From Pseudomonadota bacterium (GTDB taxonomy: Bacteria > Pseudomonadota > Gammaproteobacteria > Burkholderiales > Burkholderiaceae_C): a stretch of 32,290 nt of DNA. Within the stretch, counting starts at the first letter, position 1; each line of letters opens with the position of its first letter. Under the pieces are notes generated by a model, which did not search any database, was not told the origin of the DNA, and saw nothing but the letters and a program-made list of their open reading frames with translations. Shown here in pieces: positions 24,575 through 32,290 of the stretch. Where the stretch lies: the NCBI GenBank assembly GCA_018241325.1, contig JAFEEB010000071.1, positions 1,395-33,684 of the forward strand, written 5' to 3'. Both the position numbers and the translations under genes were made by a program.

Positions 24575-25062
24575 TCAGTTCATTGGTTTCGCGCCCTGCA
24601 GCAGGCCCTCCAACTGCCGCTTGGCAATCGGGTGCCCCAGCGCCGCCGCCTTGGCGATCCACATCACCGCCAGTTGCTCGTCGCGCTCGGTGCCACCTGC
24701 CGCATGGGCCGTGCCCAGCCACTGCATGGCCTCGGCGCTGCCCTGCTCGGCCGCCGCCCGCAGCCAGTAGAGCGCGGCCTCTCGACCCCCCCCCCCGCGT
24801 GGACATACAGCAGCGCGCCGATGTCGGCCTGTGCCTCGGCGTCGCCGGCGTCGGCCTGCAGCAGCACGGCCACATCGTCGTCGCTGAATGGCACGCCGGT
24901 GCTGTCACAAATCAAGCCCAGCACATCGCTCAGGGCCAGCGTGGCGCGTCCGCGCGCGTCCTTGTCGCCCTTGGCCAGCACGCCGTCGGCCGCCTTGCGC
25001 CACAGGGTGCTGCGGCCCATGCCCGTGAGGGCCGCCACGGCATCCAGACTGATCGAGTTCAC
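24575..25062 (-). pseudogene. HTH plus Sel1-repeat protein, frame broken at a G11 tract
   Basis: The GTG at 25062 has AAAGGA eight bases upstream. The first part reads MNSISLDAVAALTGMGRSTL..., a small helix-turn-helix-like N-terminus, then DAGDAEAQADIGALLYVHAGGG, the start of a Sel1 repeat. At 24796-24786 the - strand has 11 consecutive G. After it the family-like reading (REAALYWLRAAAEQGSAEAM, IAKAAALGHPIAKRQLEG, stop at 24577-24575) is in another frame; 9 or 12 G would join them into a protein of about 162 residues. This is either phase variation, a recent mutation or a sequencing error. Without the shift, the first frame would continue into Arg/Pro-rich nonsense to 24664. Confidence 0.75.
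24786..24796. repeat. 11-base C (G on - strand) homopolymer inside a gene
   Basis: Eleven consecutive C on the + strand. Tracts of this length slip during replication and are typical switches in phase-variable genes. They are also error-prone in sequencing. Confidence 0.95.
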
Positions 25063-25092
25063 GGTGTTCGTCCTTTCATCGCCGGCCCGATT

Positions 25093-25181
25093 CTAAGGAG
25101 CCGCTGAACAATTCTCCGCGGATGCAGGCGCTCGAGATCGGGATGCACGTGCCACGATGGAATTGTTCAGCGGTTTCCTAA
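25093..25181. mobile_element. 81-bp MITE-like element with CTAA target duplication
   Basis: The element 25097-25177 has 18-bp ends matching at 16 positions (GGAGCCGCTGAACAATTC and, on the other strand, GAAACCGCTGAACAATTC), including a perfect 14-bp core at 25101-25114 and 25160-25173. Both sides are flanked by CTAA (25093-25096 and 25178-25181), fitting the YTAR target duplication of IS5-group transposases. With no room for a transposase it would be moved in trans. Family assignment is inference. Confidence 0.6.
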
Positions 25182-25336
25182 AAGCCGCCGCACCCCACGC
25201 GGCGGGACATCGCCCGCCCTCTCAAACACCCGCTTGAGACGTAGAGAGGCGTCCCGCCGGGACGCGGGACAGCCTTTGCCGTCCCGCCGGCGGCGCCGAT
25301 CCGTGCAAATTGACACAAAAGCGCCCAGCGACCGCT

Positions 25337-25352
25337 TGGCACGCCCCCTGCA
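25337..25352 (+). promoter_or_regulatory. Sigma-54 promoter of the pilin gene
   Basis: TGGCACG-CCCC-CTGCA has the -24 GG (25338-25339) and -12 GC (25350-25351) separated by ten bases, the defining sigma-54 spacing. It lies about 95 bases upstream of pilA, as expected for PilS/PilR-controlled major pilin genes. Confidence 0.85.
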
Positions 25353-25446
25353 ACAGACAGGGTGTGCGCTGACGCACGAGGCTCCACTCAGGGAGTGTCT
25401 CCGAGGGTTCTCCAAGGTTCAACTCACTTTTTACGAGGAAATGGCA

Positions 25447-25941
25447 ATGAAACAAATGAAGAAACTGCAACAAGGCTTCACCCTGATCGAACTGATGATC
25501 GTGGTGGCCATCATCGGCATTTTGGCTGCTGTCGCGCTGCCGGCGTACAAGGACTACACGGTGCGCGCCAAGGTGTCAGAAATCGTTCTGGCGGCTTCTT
25601 CCTGCCGCACCAGCATCACCGAAACCATCCAAAGCACGACCAAGTCCACGTTGCCGGCTGCTGGCGCCTGGGGCTGCGAGGTCGCCACTGGCGCTGGCAC
25701 AAAATATGTCGATGTCATCGGCACGGACAGCGCCGGGGTCGTCACGGTGACGTCCACCAGCGCCGCCGACTTGCCCACTGATGCCCGGGCCAAAACCATC
25801 ACGCTCACGCCGTATGCGACCGCCTCAACGGCGATTGCTAATACGAACGTCGGCGTCCTCATCCACCATTGGGTGTGTGCTCCTGGCCCCGCCGCTACCG
25901 CCATGCCCGAAAAGTACCTGCCCGGCTCTTGCCGCGGTTGA
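25447..25941 (+). CDS. pilA: Type IV major pilin
   Basis: 164 residues. The prepilin signal is [10 protein letters not shown] followed by [20 protein letters not shown], with PilD cleavage after Gly10 and the essential Glu5 of the mature protein. I chose the ATG at 25447 because GAGGAA lies at proper spacing; the ATG at 25441 is too close to it. Cysteines in WVCAPG and PGSCRG near the C-terminus form the expected D-region disulfide; two more (SSCRTS, WGCEVA) may form a second. It is preceded by a sigma-54 promoter and followed by a terminator, so expressed as a single gene. The pilus supports twitching, adhesion and DNA uptake. Confidence 0.96.
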   Translation: MKQMKKLQQGFTLIELMIVVAIIGILAAVALPAYKDYTVRAKVSEIVLAASSCRTSITETIQSTTKSTLPAAGAWGCEVATGAGTKYVDVIGTDSAGVVTVTSTSAADLPTDARAKTITLTPYATASTAIANTNVGVLIHHWVCAPGPAATAMPEKYLPGSCRG

Positions 25942-25965
25942 TTGCCTGATTCAGCTGTTCCCCAG

Positions 25966-25989
25966 CCCCCTCATTCAAGAGGGGGTTTT
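25966..25989 (+). terminator. Rho-independent terminator of pilA
   Basis: CCCCCTC (25966-25972), a six-base loop, GAGGGGG (25979-25985), then TTTTCGTTT. It begins 24 bases after the pilA stop. Confidence 0.9.
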
Positions 25990-26083
25990 CGTTTCTCCAG
26001 CCGCAGTCATGCTCGATGTTTGTCGCAACCATCGGTGGCGGCGCAGCCACGGGTAGCTGGGCTGCGTTTTTGCGCCTGACCGC

Positions 26084-27577
26084 ATGTCCAAGTGGACTGG
26101 TGCTGACGCCATGTACCTGGCCATCCTGTTCCTCACGTTTGTTTTTTGTGCCACATGGCCGCACACGCTGCGGCAGTTGGCGGCGACATCGACCATCGTG
26201 GTAGCTGCCTGCCTCTTGACCGTTTTTTATGCCATTGCCGACCACTTCACGGGCGAAGGTGTCACGCTGGCGGTGCTGATGCACCTGCGCTACGCGGAAC
26301 AAAACCAGCTTGGCGTGGCGCGCTTTCCGTGGGCAATGGCGGCGGTCGCGGCTACTGTGCTGCTGCTCGCAGCCTTCTTCTTCCTGTGCTGGCGCTTGAT
26401 GCTCAAGCGTCGCCTGACGGGTATCCGACGGCCCTTCCTGGGCTGGCTGGTTCTGCCACTTGGCCTGGTGGCGCTGGCCGCCAACCCGGCAACGCGCGAT
26501 TTGTGGTCACTCAGGGAAGCCACTAGCGTTGTGGACGACACACTTACCGCCGAGATGCAATGGCGGGTCGGCGCACCGCGAGAAAAACTCAAATCGTTTG
26601 TTTACATTTACCTGGAAAGCCTGGAGCGCACGTTCCTGGATCAAAACGAATTTCCGAGTGTTGCCCCTGGGCTGGCGGCATTGGAAGCCAGCCACTTGTC
26701 CATTCACGGCATCCAAACCGCGCCGTTCATGAATTGGACGGTGGCCGGCATGACGGCCAGCCAGTGCGGCGTGCCTTACGAACCCTTGAAAGTAGCGACC
26801 CCAGGGGGCGCGTACATCCCCGGCGCGTCGTGCATTGGCAACTTGCTTGCCAACCACGGATACAACCTGAGCTATGTTGGCGGTGCCGACCTTGGGTTTG
26901 GCGGGAAAGGAAAGCTCTACCAAGTGCACGGATTTTCCAGCGTGATCGGTTCGGATGATTTTGATAGCCCATCCTCCGATCGCAATCTGTGGGGTGTCAA
27001 CGACGATGTTTTGATCCGGCGAGTCAAGGACGAATTCATCAAGCTCAAAAATCACGGCGGTCCTTTTGGCCTAGTGACCTTGACCTTGACCACGCACCCA
27101 CCGGATGGATTTCCAAGCGCCGGCTGCGCGGCGCAGCAACCGTTCGACAATCCGATACTGAATGCGGTGCACTGTTCCGATCGGCAGATTGTTGAGCTGA
27201 TTGAATGGCTGCAACGCAACGCGCCGGAAGATCTGTTGATTTTTGTCGGCTCCGACCATTATCAAGTTGCCGGCGCTGCGCACGATTTACTCAATCAGGC
27301 GCCTCGTCGCGAAAATCTCTGGTTCGTCATCGGGGACGGCGCTGGCGTCATCGACCGGCCTGCCACCATGGTCGATGTGGCACCCACGTTTGCACACCTG
27401 CTTGGGTTTGACGCGCACGCGATTGGACTGGGGCGGAATCTGTTGCTGGACGAACCGACCATGGTTGAAAAATACGGATATGGATCGTTCATCGGCATGC
27501 TGCCCGGATGGACATTGAAATTATGGAAAGAAATTAATTCCATGAGCATCGTTATGGATGCCAAGAGTATTGATTGA
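26084..27577 (+). CDS. OpgB/MdoB-like phosphoglycerol transferase, alkaline-phosphatase superfamily
   Basis: 497 residues: three to four N-terminal helices (about 9-25, 32-52, 83-105 and 116-135), then a periplasmic hydrolase domain. The catalytic region FVYIYLESLERTFLDQNEFP and NWTVAGMTASQCGVP match OpgB's ESLERTYFD and DYTIAGMVASQCG, with the nucleophilic Thr in N-W-T. Later blocks TLTTHPPDGFPS, CSDRQIVELIEWL and IFVGSDHYQ supply metal ligands. OpgB moves phosphoglycerol from phosphatidylglycerol to periplasmic glucans. Its place between pilA and a TfpZ-type accessory gene suggests the acceptor may be pilin (inference). The DNA is visibly less GC-rich than its neighbours, consistent with transfer. 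The start is uncertain: no clear Shine-Dalgarno precedes 26084, and 26111 is an alternative. Confidence 0.82.
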   Translation: MSKWTGADAMYLAILFLTFVFCATWPHTLRQLAATSTIVVAACLLTVFYAIADHFTGEGVTLAVLMHLRYAEQNQLGVARFPWAMAAVAATVLLLAAFFFLCWRLMLKRRLTGIRRPFLGWLVLPLGLVALAANPATRDLWSLREATSVVDDTLTAEMQWRVGAPREKLKSFVYIYLESLERTFLDQNEFPSVAPGLAALEASHLSIHGIQTAPFMNWTVAGMTASQCGVPYEPLKVATPGGAYIPGASCIGNLLANHGYNLSYVGGADLGFGGKGKLYQVHGFSSVIGSDDFDSPSSDRNLWGVNDDVLIRRVKDEFIKLKNHGGPFGLVTLTLTTHPPDGFPSAGCAAQQPFDNPILNAVHCSDRQIVELIEWLQRNAPEDLLIFVGSDHYQVAGAAHDLLNQAPRRENLWFVIGDGAGVIDRPATMVDVAPTFAHLLGFDAHAIGLGRNLLLDEPTMVEKYGYGSFIGMLPGWTLKLWKEINSMSIVMDAKSID

Positions 27578-27675
27578 CGGGGCAGATAAAAATCCCACGA
27601 TTTCCAGAATTTTCTGCCGTCAGGCAGCTTTTTCGCCTCTGTGACCGAGCACTCGGTTACTCGCAAGCACGACCG

Positions 27676-28443
27676 ATGATTTCCCGCTCACGATTGAACT
27701 TCGCCGCGCGCTACGCTGGCCGCCATCTGCTGATTTCCCTGCTGATCGCACTGACCTCAGCGGCCGTGGTGTTCGGCCTGTGGTATCTGTCGCTCTACCG
27801 GCAGTTGCTTCAAGTCGAACACATCTATCTGCTGGTGCTGGCGGTGGACGTGGTGTGCGGCCCCTTGCTGACCCTGGTTTTGGCCAGCCCCAAGAAGTCG
27901 CGGCGCGAGCGCTGGCTGGATTTTTCGCTGATCGGCGTGATTCAGCTGGCGGCCCTGGCCTATGGCATGCACAGCGTGTGGGTGGCGCGGCCGGTGGCGC
28001 TGGTGTTCGAGGTGGATCGGTTGGTGGTGGTGACGGCCAATGAGCTTCAGCTAGATGCGCTGCCCAAGGCGCCGCCTGGTCTGCGCCAGTTGCCTTGGGC
28101 GGGGGTGCTGAAGGCGGGCACGCGCAAGGCGGCCAGCAACGAAGAGTTCATGCGCAATGTGGAGCGGGGCCTGGCGGGCTTTTCGACGGCGATGCAGCCC
28201 GACTGGTGGACGCCATGGAGCGATGCAGGTGCTGCGATGCGCGCACGGGCCAAGCCGCTGGCCGAGCTGATCGCCCGCCGTCCGCAGGCGGCGCAGAAGC
28301 TGCAGGACGCCGCCCGAAGCACTGGGCACGCGGTGGCCGGCTTGCGCTACATGCCCTTGGTCAGCAGCAAGACGCTGGACTGGGTGGCGCTGCTGGACGC
28401 CCAGATGAACATGGTGGGCTGGGCGCCGGTGGATGGGTTTTGA
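27676..28443 (+). CDS. TfpX/TfpZ-type type IV pilin accessory protein
   Basis: 255 residues from the ATG at 27676 (MISRSRLNFAARYAGRHLLISLLIA); the frame is open back to a TTG at 27574 but that stretch is not family-like. Two or three N-terminal helices (about 16-40, 48-70 and 84-100; YLLVLAVDVVCGPLLTLVLASPKKSRRE) precede a soluble domain of about 150 residues. TfpX/Z proteins in Pseudomonas and relatives are encoded beside specific pilin alleles and help their assembly. The position near pilA supports this. The gene is back to high GC, unlike the preceding OpgB-like gene. Confidence 0.85.
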   Translation: MISRSRLNFAARYAGRHLLISLLIALTSAAVVFGLWYLSLYRQLLQVEHIYLLVLAVDVVCGPLLTLVLASPKKSRRERWLDFSLIGVIQLAALAYGMHSVWVARPVALVFEVDRLVVVTANELQLDALPKAPPGLRQLPWAGVLKAGTRKAASNEEFMRNVERGLAGFSTAMQPDWWTPWSDAGAAMRARAKPLAELIARRPQAAQKLQDAARSTGHAVAGLRYMPLVSSKTLDWVALLDAQMNMVGWAPVDGF

Positions 28444-28446
28444 CTC

Positions 28447-29019
28447 TCAGGACTCGAGGCGCACGTCCTCATACAGCTCGGCCATCGGCACACTCAGGCC
28501 CACGCTGGCGCACTGCACCTCGTCGCCGGCGACAAAGGGGTAGAGCACCCAGTGGCCCGAGTCGCTGTCGCGGCGAAACAGGTCCACGCTCAGGCGCTCG
28601 GGGTCGATGACGGCGTATTCGCGCAGGCTGGGCAGTTTGCGGTAGGCGGCAAACTTGGCCCCGCGGTCGAAGGCGCTGGTGCTGGGCGAGAGCACTTCGG
28701 CCACCAGCGTGGGGGCGCTCTTGTAGTGGCTTTGCGCGCGGTCGGCCTCGGCGCAGGTGACGAACACGTCGGGGTAGAAAAAAGCGTTGTCCTCGGCCAC
28801 CTGCAGCTTCATGTCGGAGATGAAGACGCTGCATGGCCCGCCGCGCAGGTGGCGGCGCAGGGCCATGGCCAGGTTGAGGCTGATGGTGACGTGCGCGTCG
28901 GACGCGCCGGCCATGGCGAAGACTTCGCCATCGACGTATTCGTGCTTGTCGGCCTGCCCAGCCTCCCAGGCCAGGTACGCAGGTGCGTTAAAACGGGGTT
29001 GGGGCAGAGGCAGCGACAT
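28447..29019 (-). CDS. Uma2-family putative restriction endonuclease
   Basis: 190 residues from the ATG at 29019 (MSLPLPQPRFNAPAYLAWEAGQ). The Uma2 PD-(D/E)xK fold is shown by DKHEYVDGEVFAMAGAS, FYPDVFVTC, APTLVAEVLSPSTSAFDRGAKFAAYRKL and the YAVIDPE block. These proteins are abundant in cyanobacteria and sporadic in proteobacteria; activity is mostly untested. It has no partner methylase here. It ends three bases after the converging pilin accessory gene. Confidence 0.9.
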   Translation of the reverse strand: MSLPLPQPRFNAPAYLAWEAGQADKHEYVDGEVFAMAGASDAHVTISLNLAMALRRHLRGGPCSVFISDMKLQVAEDNAFFYPDVFVTCAEADRAQSHYKSAPTLVAEVLSPSTSAFDRGAKFAAYRKLPSLREYAVIDPERLSVDLFRRDSDSGHWVLYPFVAGDEVQCASVGLSVPMAELYEDVRLES

Positions 29020-29150
29020 GGCGGCGTTGAGAGCTGGAGGAATCACTCCAAAGCTTACAGGAGATGGTGCGGCGTGGCGAGCCGCAGCCTTGCCCAACGA
29101 CGCATAAGCCTGAAGGAGATGGTGGCGGCGGCCGAATGCACAATGACCGC

Positions 29151-30353
29151 ATGAGTGTCCACCAAACCACCCCGCTCGCCGGGCTGCGCGTGATCGAGAT
29201 GGGCCAGCTCATCGCCGGCCCCTTTGCCGGCAAGACGCTGGGCGACTTCGGTGCCGACGTGGTCAAGATCGAGCCGCCGGGCACGGGCGACCCGCTGCGC
29301 AACTGGCGCTTGCTGCAGCACGGCACCTCGGTGTGGTGGCAGGTGCAGTCGCGCAACAAGCGCTCGGTGGCCATCGACCTGCGCGAAGCCGAGGGCCAGG
29401 ACATTGCGCGCCGGCTGATTGCCGAGGCCGACGTGCTGATCGAGAACTTCAAGCCCGGCACGCTGGAGGGCTGGGGCCTGGCGCCTGAGCAGTTGCACGC
29501 GCTCAACCCGGGCCTCGTCATCCTGCGCATCTCGGGCTATGGCCAGACCGGGCCGTACCGCGACCGGCCGGGCTTTGGCGTGGTGGGCGAGGCCATGGGC
29601 GGCCTGCGGCACCTGACGGCCGAGCCGGGCCGCGTGCCGGTGCGCGTGGGCGTGTCCATCGGCGACACGCTGGCGGCGCTGCACGGCGTGATCGGCGTGC
29701 TGCTGGCGCTGCACCACCGCGCGGCGCACGGCGGCGCGGGGCAGGTGATCGACGTGGCGCTGCACGAGGCGGTGTTCAACTGCATGGAAAGCCTGATCCC
29801 CGAGTACAGCGCCTTTGGCGCCGTGCGCGAGCCCGCGGGCAGCGCGCTGCCCGGCATCGCCCCCAGCAACGCCTACCCCTGCCAGGACGGCTGGGTGCTG
29901 GTGGCCGGCAATGGCGACAGCATCTTCAAGCGGCTGATGCAGGCGATTGGCCGCGACGACCTGGGCCAAGCGCCCGACTTGGCAAGCAACGCCGGCCGCG
30001 TGGCGCGCGTGGCCGAGATCGACGCCGCCATTGGCGCGTGGACGCAGGCGCGCACGGTGCAGGCGGTGCTGGATGCGCTCACGGCCGCGCGCGTGCCCGC
30101 CGGCAAGGTCTACACCGCGCGCGACATCGCCGAGGATGCGCACTACCAGGCGCGCGACATGCTGCTGGCGCAAGCCACGCGCGACGGCGACACCGTGACC
30201 GTGCCCGGCATCGTGCCCAAGCTGTCGGCCACGCCCGGTGGCGTGCGATCCAGCGCGCCGCACCTGGGCGAGGACACCGACGCGGTGCTGCGCGAGATGG
30301 GCCTGGGCGCCGAGCAGATCGCGCAGTTGCGCCAGCGCCAGATCATTGGATAA
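29151..30353 (+). CDS. CaiB/BaiF family (class III) CoA-transferase
   Basis: 400 residues, the typical length. Motifs: LAGLRVIEMGQLIAGPFAGKTLGDFGADVVKIEPPGTGD, NKRSVAIDLR, ADVLIENFKPGTLEGWGL (catalytic Asp region), LRISGYGQTGPYRDRPGFG and GGAGQVIDVALHEAVFN. It moves CoA between carboxylic acids (formyl-, crotonobetainyl-, succinyl-type). Neither partner enzymes nor an acyl-CoA dehydrogenase are nearby, so the substrate cannot be told. The ATG at 29151 was chosen by family start; it diverges from the Uma2 gene with 131 bases between. Confidence 0.93.
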   Translation: MSVHQTTPLAGLRVIEMGQLIAGPFAGKTLGDFGADVVKIEPPGTGDPLRNWRLLQHGTSVWWQVQSRNKRSVAIDLREAEGQDIARRLIAEADVLIENFKPGTLEGWGLAPEQLHALNPGLVILRISGYGQTGPYRDRPGFGVVGEAMGGLRHLTAEPGRVPVRVGVSIGDTLAALHGVIGVLLALHHRAAHGGAGQVIDVALHEAVFNCMESLIPEYSAFGAVREPAGSALPGIAPSNAYPCQDGWVLVAGNGDSIFKRLMQAIGRDDLGQAPDLASNAGRVARVAEIDAAIGAWTQARTVQAVLDALTAARVPAGKVYTARDIAEDAHYQARDMLLAQATRDGDTVTVPGIVPKLSATPGGVRSSAPHLGEDTDAVLREMGLGAEQIAQLRQRQIIG

Positions 30354-30364
30354 GGAAGCGCGGC

Positions 30365-30486
30365 GGGCTGACCGGCCCCAAACTGACGGCCTGCGGAGCA
30401 GGCCAGGCCAGCGAACGCCGTGCCCGGACCTGCGCCGGGCACTGGCGTTGTCCCCTCGGGGGAAGGCGCGCAGCGACGCAGGGGGG
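30365..30486 (-). repeat. Dispersed intergenic repeat, copy 2 (inverted)
   Basis: The complement of this stretch (CCCCCTGCGTCGCTGCGCGC, CCCCGAGGGG, GGCGTTCGCTGGCCTGGCCTGCTCCGCAGGCC) matches the repeat at 17495-17625 in order and spacing. It fills the gap between the converging CoA-transferase and kup genes. Confidence 0.7.
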
Positions 30487-32290
30487 TCAAATCTCGATTT
30501 GCGCGCCCAGCTCCACCACCGCGTTGACCGGCAAGCGCAGGAACTCGGCCATCGGGCTGGCGTTGAGGTGCAGCCGGGTGTAGAGCTTCTCGCGCCACAG
30601 CGCCATGCCGCCGCCGGAGTGCGGCACGATGGTGGTGGCCGACAGGAAGTAGCTGGTCCGCATCGGGTCGATCGGGCCCACCTGCTCGACGGCGCCGCTC
30701 AGTGCGCCCGGCAGGTCGATGTGGTCCTTGAAGCCATAGTGCAGCGTGATGCGCCAGCAGTCGTTGCCCAGATCGACGATTTCCAGGCGCTGATCGGGCG
30801 CCACCCACGGCACCTCATGGTTGCGCACGCTCACGAACAGGTTGCGCGCGTGCAGCACCTTGTAGTGCTTGAGGCTGTGCAGCAGCGCATTGGGCGTGAT
30901 GCCGGCCACCGCGCACAGGAACACGGCGGTGCCGCCCACGCGCTGCGGCGGGTGCACGAAGACGGCCTCCAGGAACAGCGGCAACTCGACCGCGTGGGCG
31001 CGGTTGTGCTGGCGGATCAGCTCGCGCCCGCGCTGCCAGGTGGCCATCACGGTGAAGACCAGCGCCGCGATCAAGAGCGGATACCAGCCGCCGTCGGCGA
31101 TCTTGAGCGCGTTGGAACCGAAGAACACCAGATCGACGGCCAAAAAGACCCCGGTGGCCGCCAGCGCCAAGGGCAGCGGGTAGTGCCAGCCGTGACGCAC
31201 CACGAAGAAGGTCAGGCCCGTGGTGATGACCATCAGCAGGCTGACCGACACGCCGTAGGCCGCGGCCATGGCCGATGAGCTGCGAAACAGGCCCACCGTC
31301 AGCACCACGCCCACCAGCAGCATCCCGTTGACGGCGCGGATGTAGATTTGCCCGATCTCGTCCTCGGAGGTGTGGTCGATGCGCATGCGCGGCAAAAAGT
31401 CCAGCTGCATCGACTGCTTGGCCGCCGAGTATGCGCCCGAGATCAGCGCTTGCGAGGCGATCACCGTGGCCGCCGTGGCCAGCACCACCAGGCCGATCAG
31501 CGCCCAGGGCGGCGCCAGCAGGTAAAACGGGTTCTCGACCGCCTTGGGCTGGGCCAGCACCAGCGCGCCCTGGCCCAGGTAGTTGAGCATCAGCGCCGGC
31601 ATCACCAGCGCGAACCAGGCCAGCCGGATGGGGCGCTTGCCGAAGTGGCCCATGTCGGCGTACAGCGCCTCGGCGCCGGTCAGGCACAAGAACACCGCAC
31701 CCAGCGCGATGAAGGCGATGTGCGGCTGCTCCCACACGAAGCGCAGCGCGTGGTGCGGCGAGAGCGCGGCCAGCACCTGCGGCTGCAGCAGGATCTGCCG
31801 CGCGCCGATCGCCGCGAGGATCAAAAACCACAGCACCATCACCGGCCCGAAAAAGCGCCCGATGCGATCGGTGCCGTGCTTTTGCACCATGAACAGCAGG
31901 GCCAGCACGCCGAGCGTGATCGGCAGCACGTAGGGCTTGGCGGCGGGCGTGGCCACCTCCATGCCCTCGACGGCCGACAGCACCGAAATGGCCGGCGTGA
32001 TCACGCCGTCGCCAAAGAACAGCGCCACGCCGAACGCGCCCACCGCCAGCATGCCGGCGCGCAGGCGCGGGCGCTCGCCCACCGACCGCGAGGCCAGCGC
32101 CAGCAGGGCCATCATGCCGCCCTCGCCGTCGTTGTCGGCGCGCATCACCAGGCCCACGTACTTGAACGCCACGACGACGATCAGCGCCCAGATGAACATC
32201 GAGGTGGCGCTCAGCACGTGGTCGTGCGAGAAGGGCACGCGCCCATCGGCGAAGACTTCGCGAAACGCATACAGCGGGCTGGTGCCGATG
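30487..32290 (-). CDS. kup: Kup-family low-affinity potassium transporter (N-terminus beyond window)
   Basis: Reading is open to the right edge; the edge bases encode [16 protein letters not shown], the hallmark near the N-terminus of Kup, so only a short first part is missing. About 600 residues are visible. Other blocks: [74 protein letters not shown] and LNYLGQGAL. About 12 helices are followed by a cytoplasmic C-terminal domain ending LGAQIEI. It imports K+ with H+ at the inner membrane. An ATG at 32238 would be internal. Confidence 0.96.
   Translation of the reverse strand, partial: IGTSPLYAFREVFADGRVPFSHDHVLSATSMFIWALIVVVAFKYVGLVMRADNDGEGGMMALLALASRSVGERPRLRAGMLAVGAFGVALFFGDGVITPAISVLSAVEGMEVATPAAKPYVLPITLGVLALLFMVQKHGTDRIGRFFGPVMVLWFLILAAIGARQILLQPQVLAALSPHHALRFVWEQPHIAFIALGAVFLCLTGAEALYADMGHFGKRPIRLAWFALVMPALMLNYLGQGALVLAQPKAVENPFYLLAPPWALIGLVVLATAATVIASQALISGAYSAAKQSMQLDFLPRMRIDHTSEDEIGQIYIRAVNGMLLVGVVLTVGLFRSSSAMAAAYGVSVSLLMVITTGLTFFVVRHGWHYPLPLALAATGVFLAVDLVFFGSNALKIADGGWYPLLIAALVFTVMATWQRGRELIRQHNRAHAVELPLFLEAVFVHPPQRVGGTAVFLCAVAGITPNALLHSLKHYKVLHARNLFVSVRNHEVPWVAPDQRLEIVDLGNDCWRITLHYGFKDHIDLPGALSGAVEQVGPIDPMRTSYFLSATTIVPHSGGGMALWREKLYTRLHLNASPMAEFLRLPVNAVVELGAQIEI

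Overview
The window looks like chromosome of a high-GC betaproteobacterium of the order Burkholderiales, most likely family Comamonadaceae (Acidovorax/Ottowia-like). This rests on the glyS-gmhB-plsC gene order, the protein families present, and several dispersed intergenic repeats typical of that family. No rRNA, tRNA or CRISPR array was seen. The window cuts glyS at the left edge and kup at the right edge.

Layout. (1) 1-5312, + strand: a tight housekeeping run of glyS (3' part), a small membrane protein, a degenerate gmhB-like HAD protein, plsC, a YgjP-type zinc metalloprotease and an Ada-type alkylation repair protein. (2) 5313-6465: no credible gene; an imperfect palindrome of about 830 bp. 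(3) 6466-8685: malate synthase G. (4) 8710-13368, - strand: the most unusual region. Three small secreted proteins, two carrying a G-x-V-V-N-x-A-x-G-G-x-A-x3-N repeat and one carrying its two halves in swapped order, are followed by a CsgG/HfaB-like outer-membrane lipoprotein with peptidoglycan-binding and DUF4384-like domains, a periplasmic Sel1-repeat protein translationally coupled to it, and a secreted protein joining the same repeat to a pentapeptide beta-helix. I read this as a candidate curli-like, CsgG-dependent surface fibre or nucleation system without CsgA/B/E/F homologues. Hairpins after the subunit genes, one with a run of seven U residues just before csgG, could set subunit-to-channel stoichiometry. 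(5) 13817-18469: dksA-like regulator, a Cys-rich CWC protein overlapping a DHA2 efflux pump, a tryptophanase-type beta-eliminating lyase, and a class II glutamine amidotransferase. (6) 18572-23854, - strand: an MFS protein with an extra C-terminal domain, an OafA-type acyltransferase, glutathione synthetase and a BenE-type transporter. (7) 23954-25181: a BrnT/BrnA toxin-antitoxin pair with a palindrome across its promoter, a HTH-Sel1 gene broken by an 11-base G run, and an 81-bp MITE-like element. (8) 25337-28443: a type IV pilin module made of a sigma-54 promoter, pilA, a terminator, an OpgB-like alkaline-phosphatase-superfamily protein and a TfpX/TfpZ-type pilin accessory protein. (9) 28447-32290: a Uma2 nuclease-like protein, a CaiB/BaiF CoA-transferase and the Kup potassium transporter.

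The two accessory regions that deserve experiments are the CsgG-like fibre locus and the pilin/OpgB-like/TfpZ module. Two housekeeping-type proteins (GmhB-like and Ada-like) appear to have lost catalytic or metal-binding residues. All family assignments were made by reading motifs; no database search was run.
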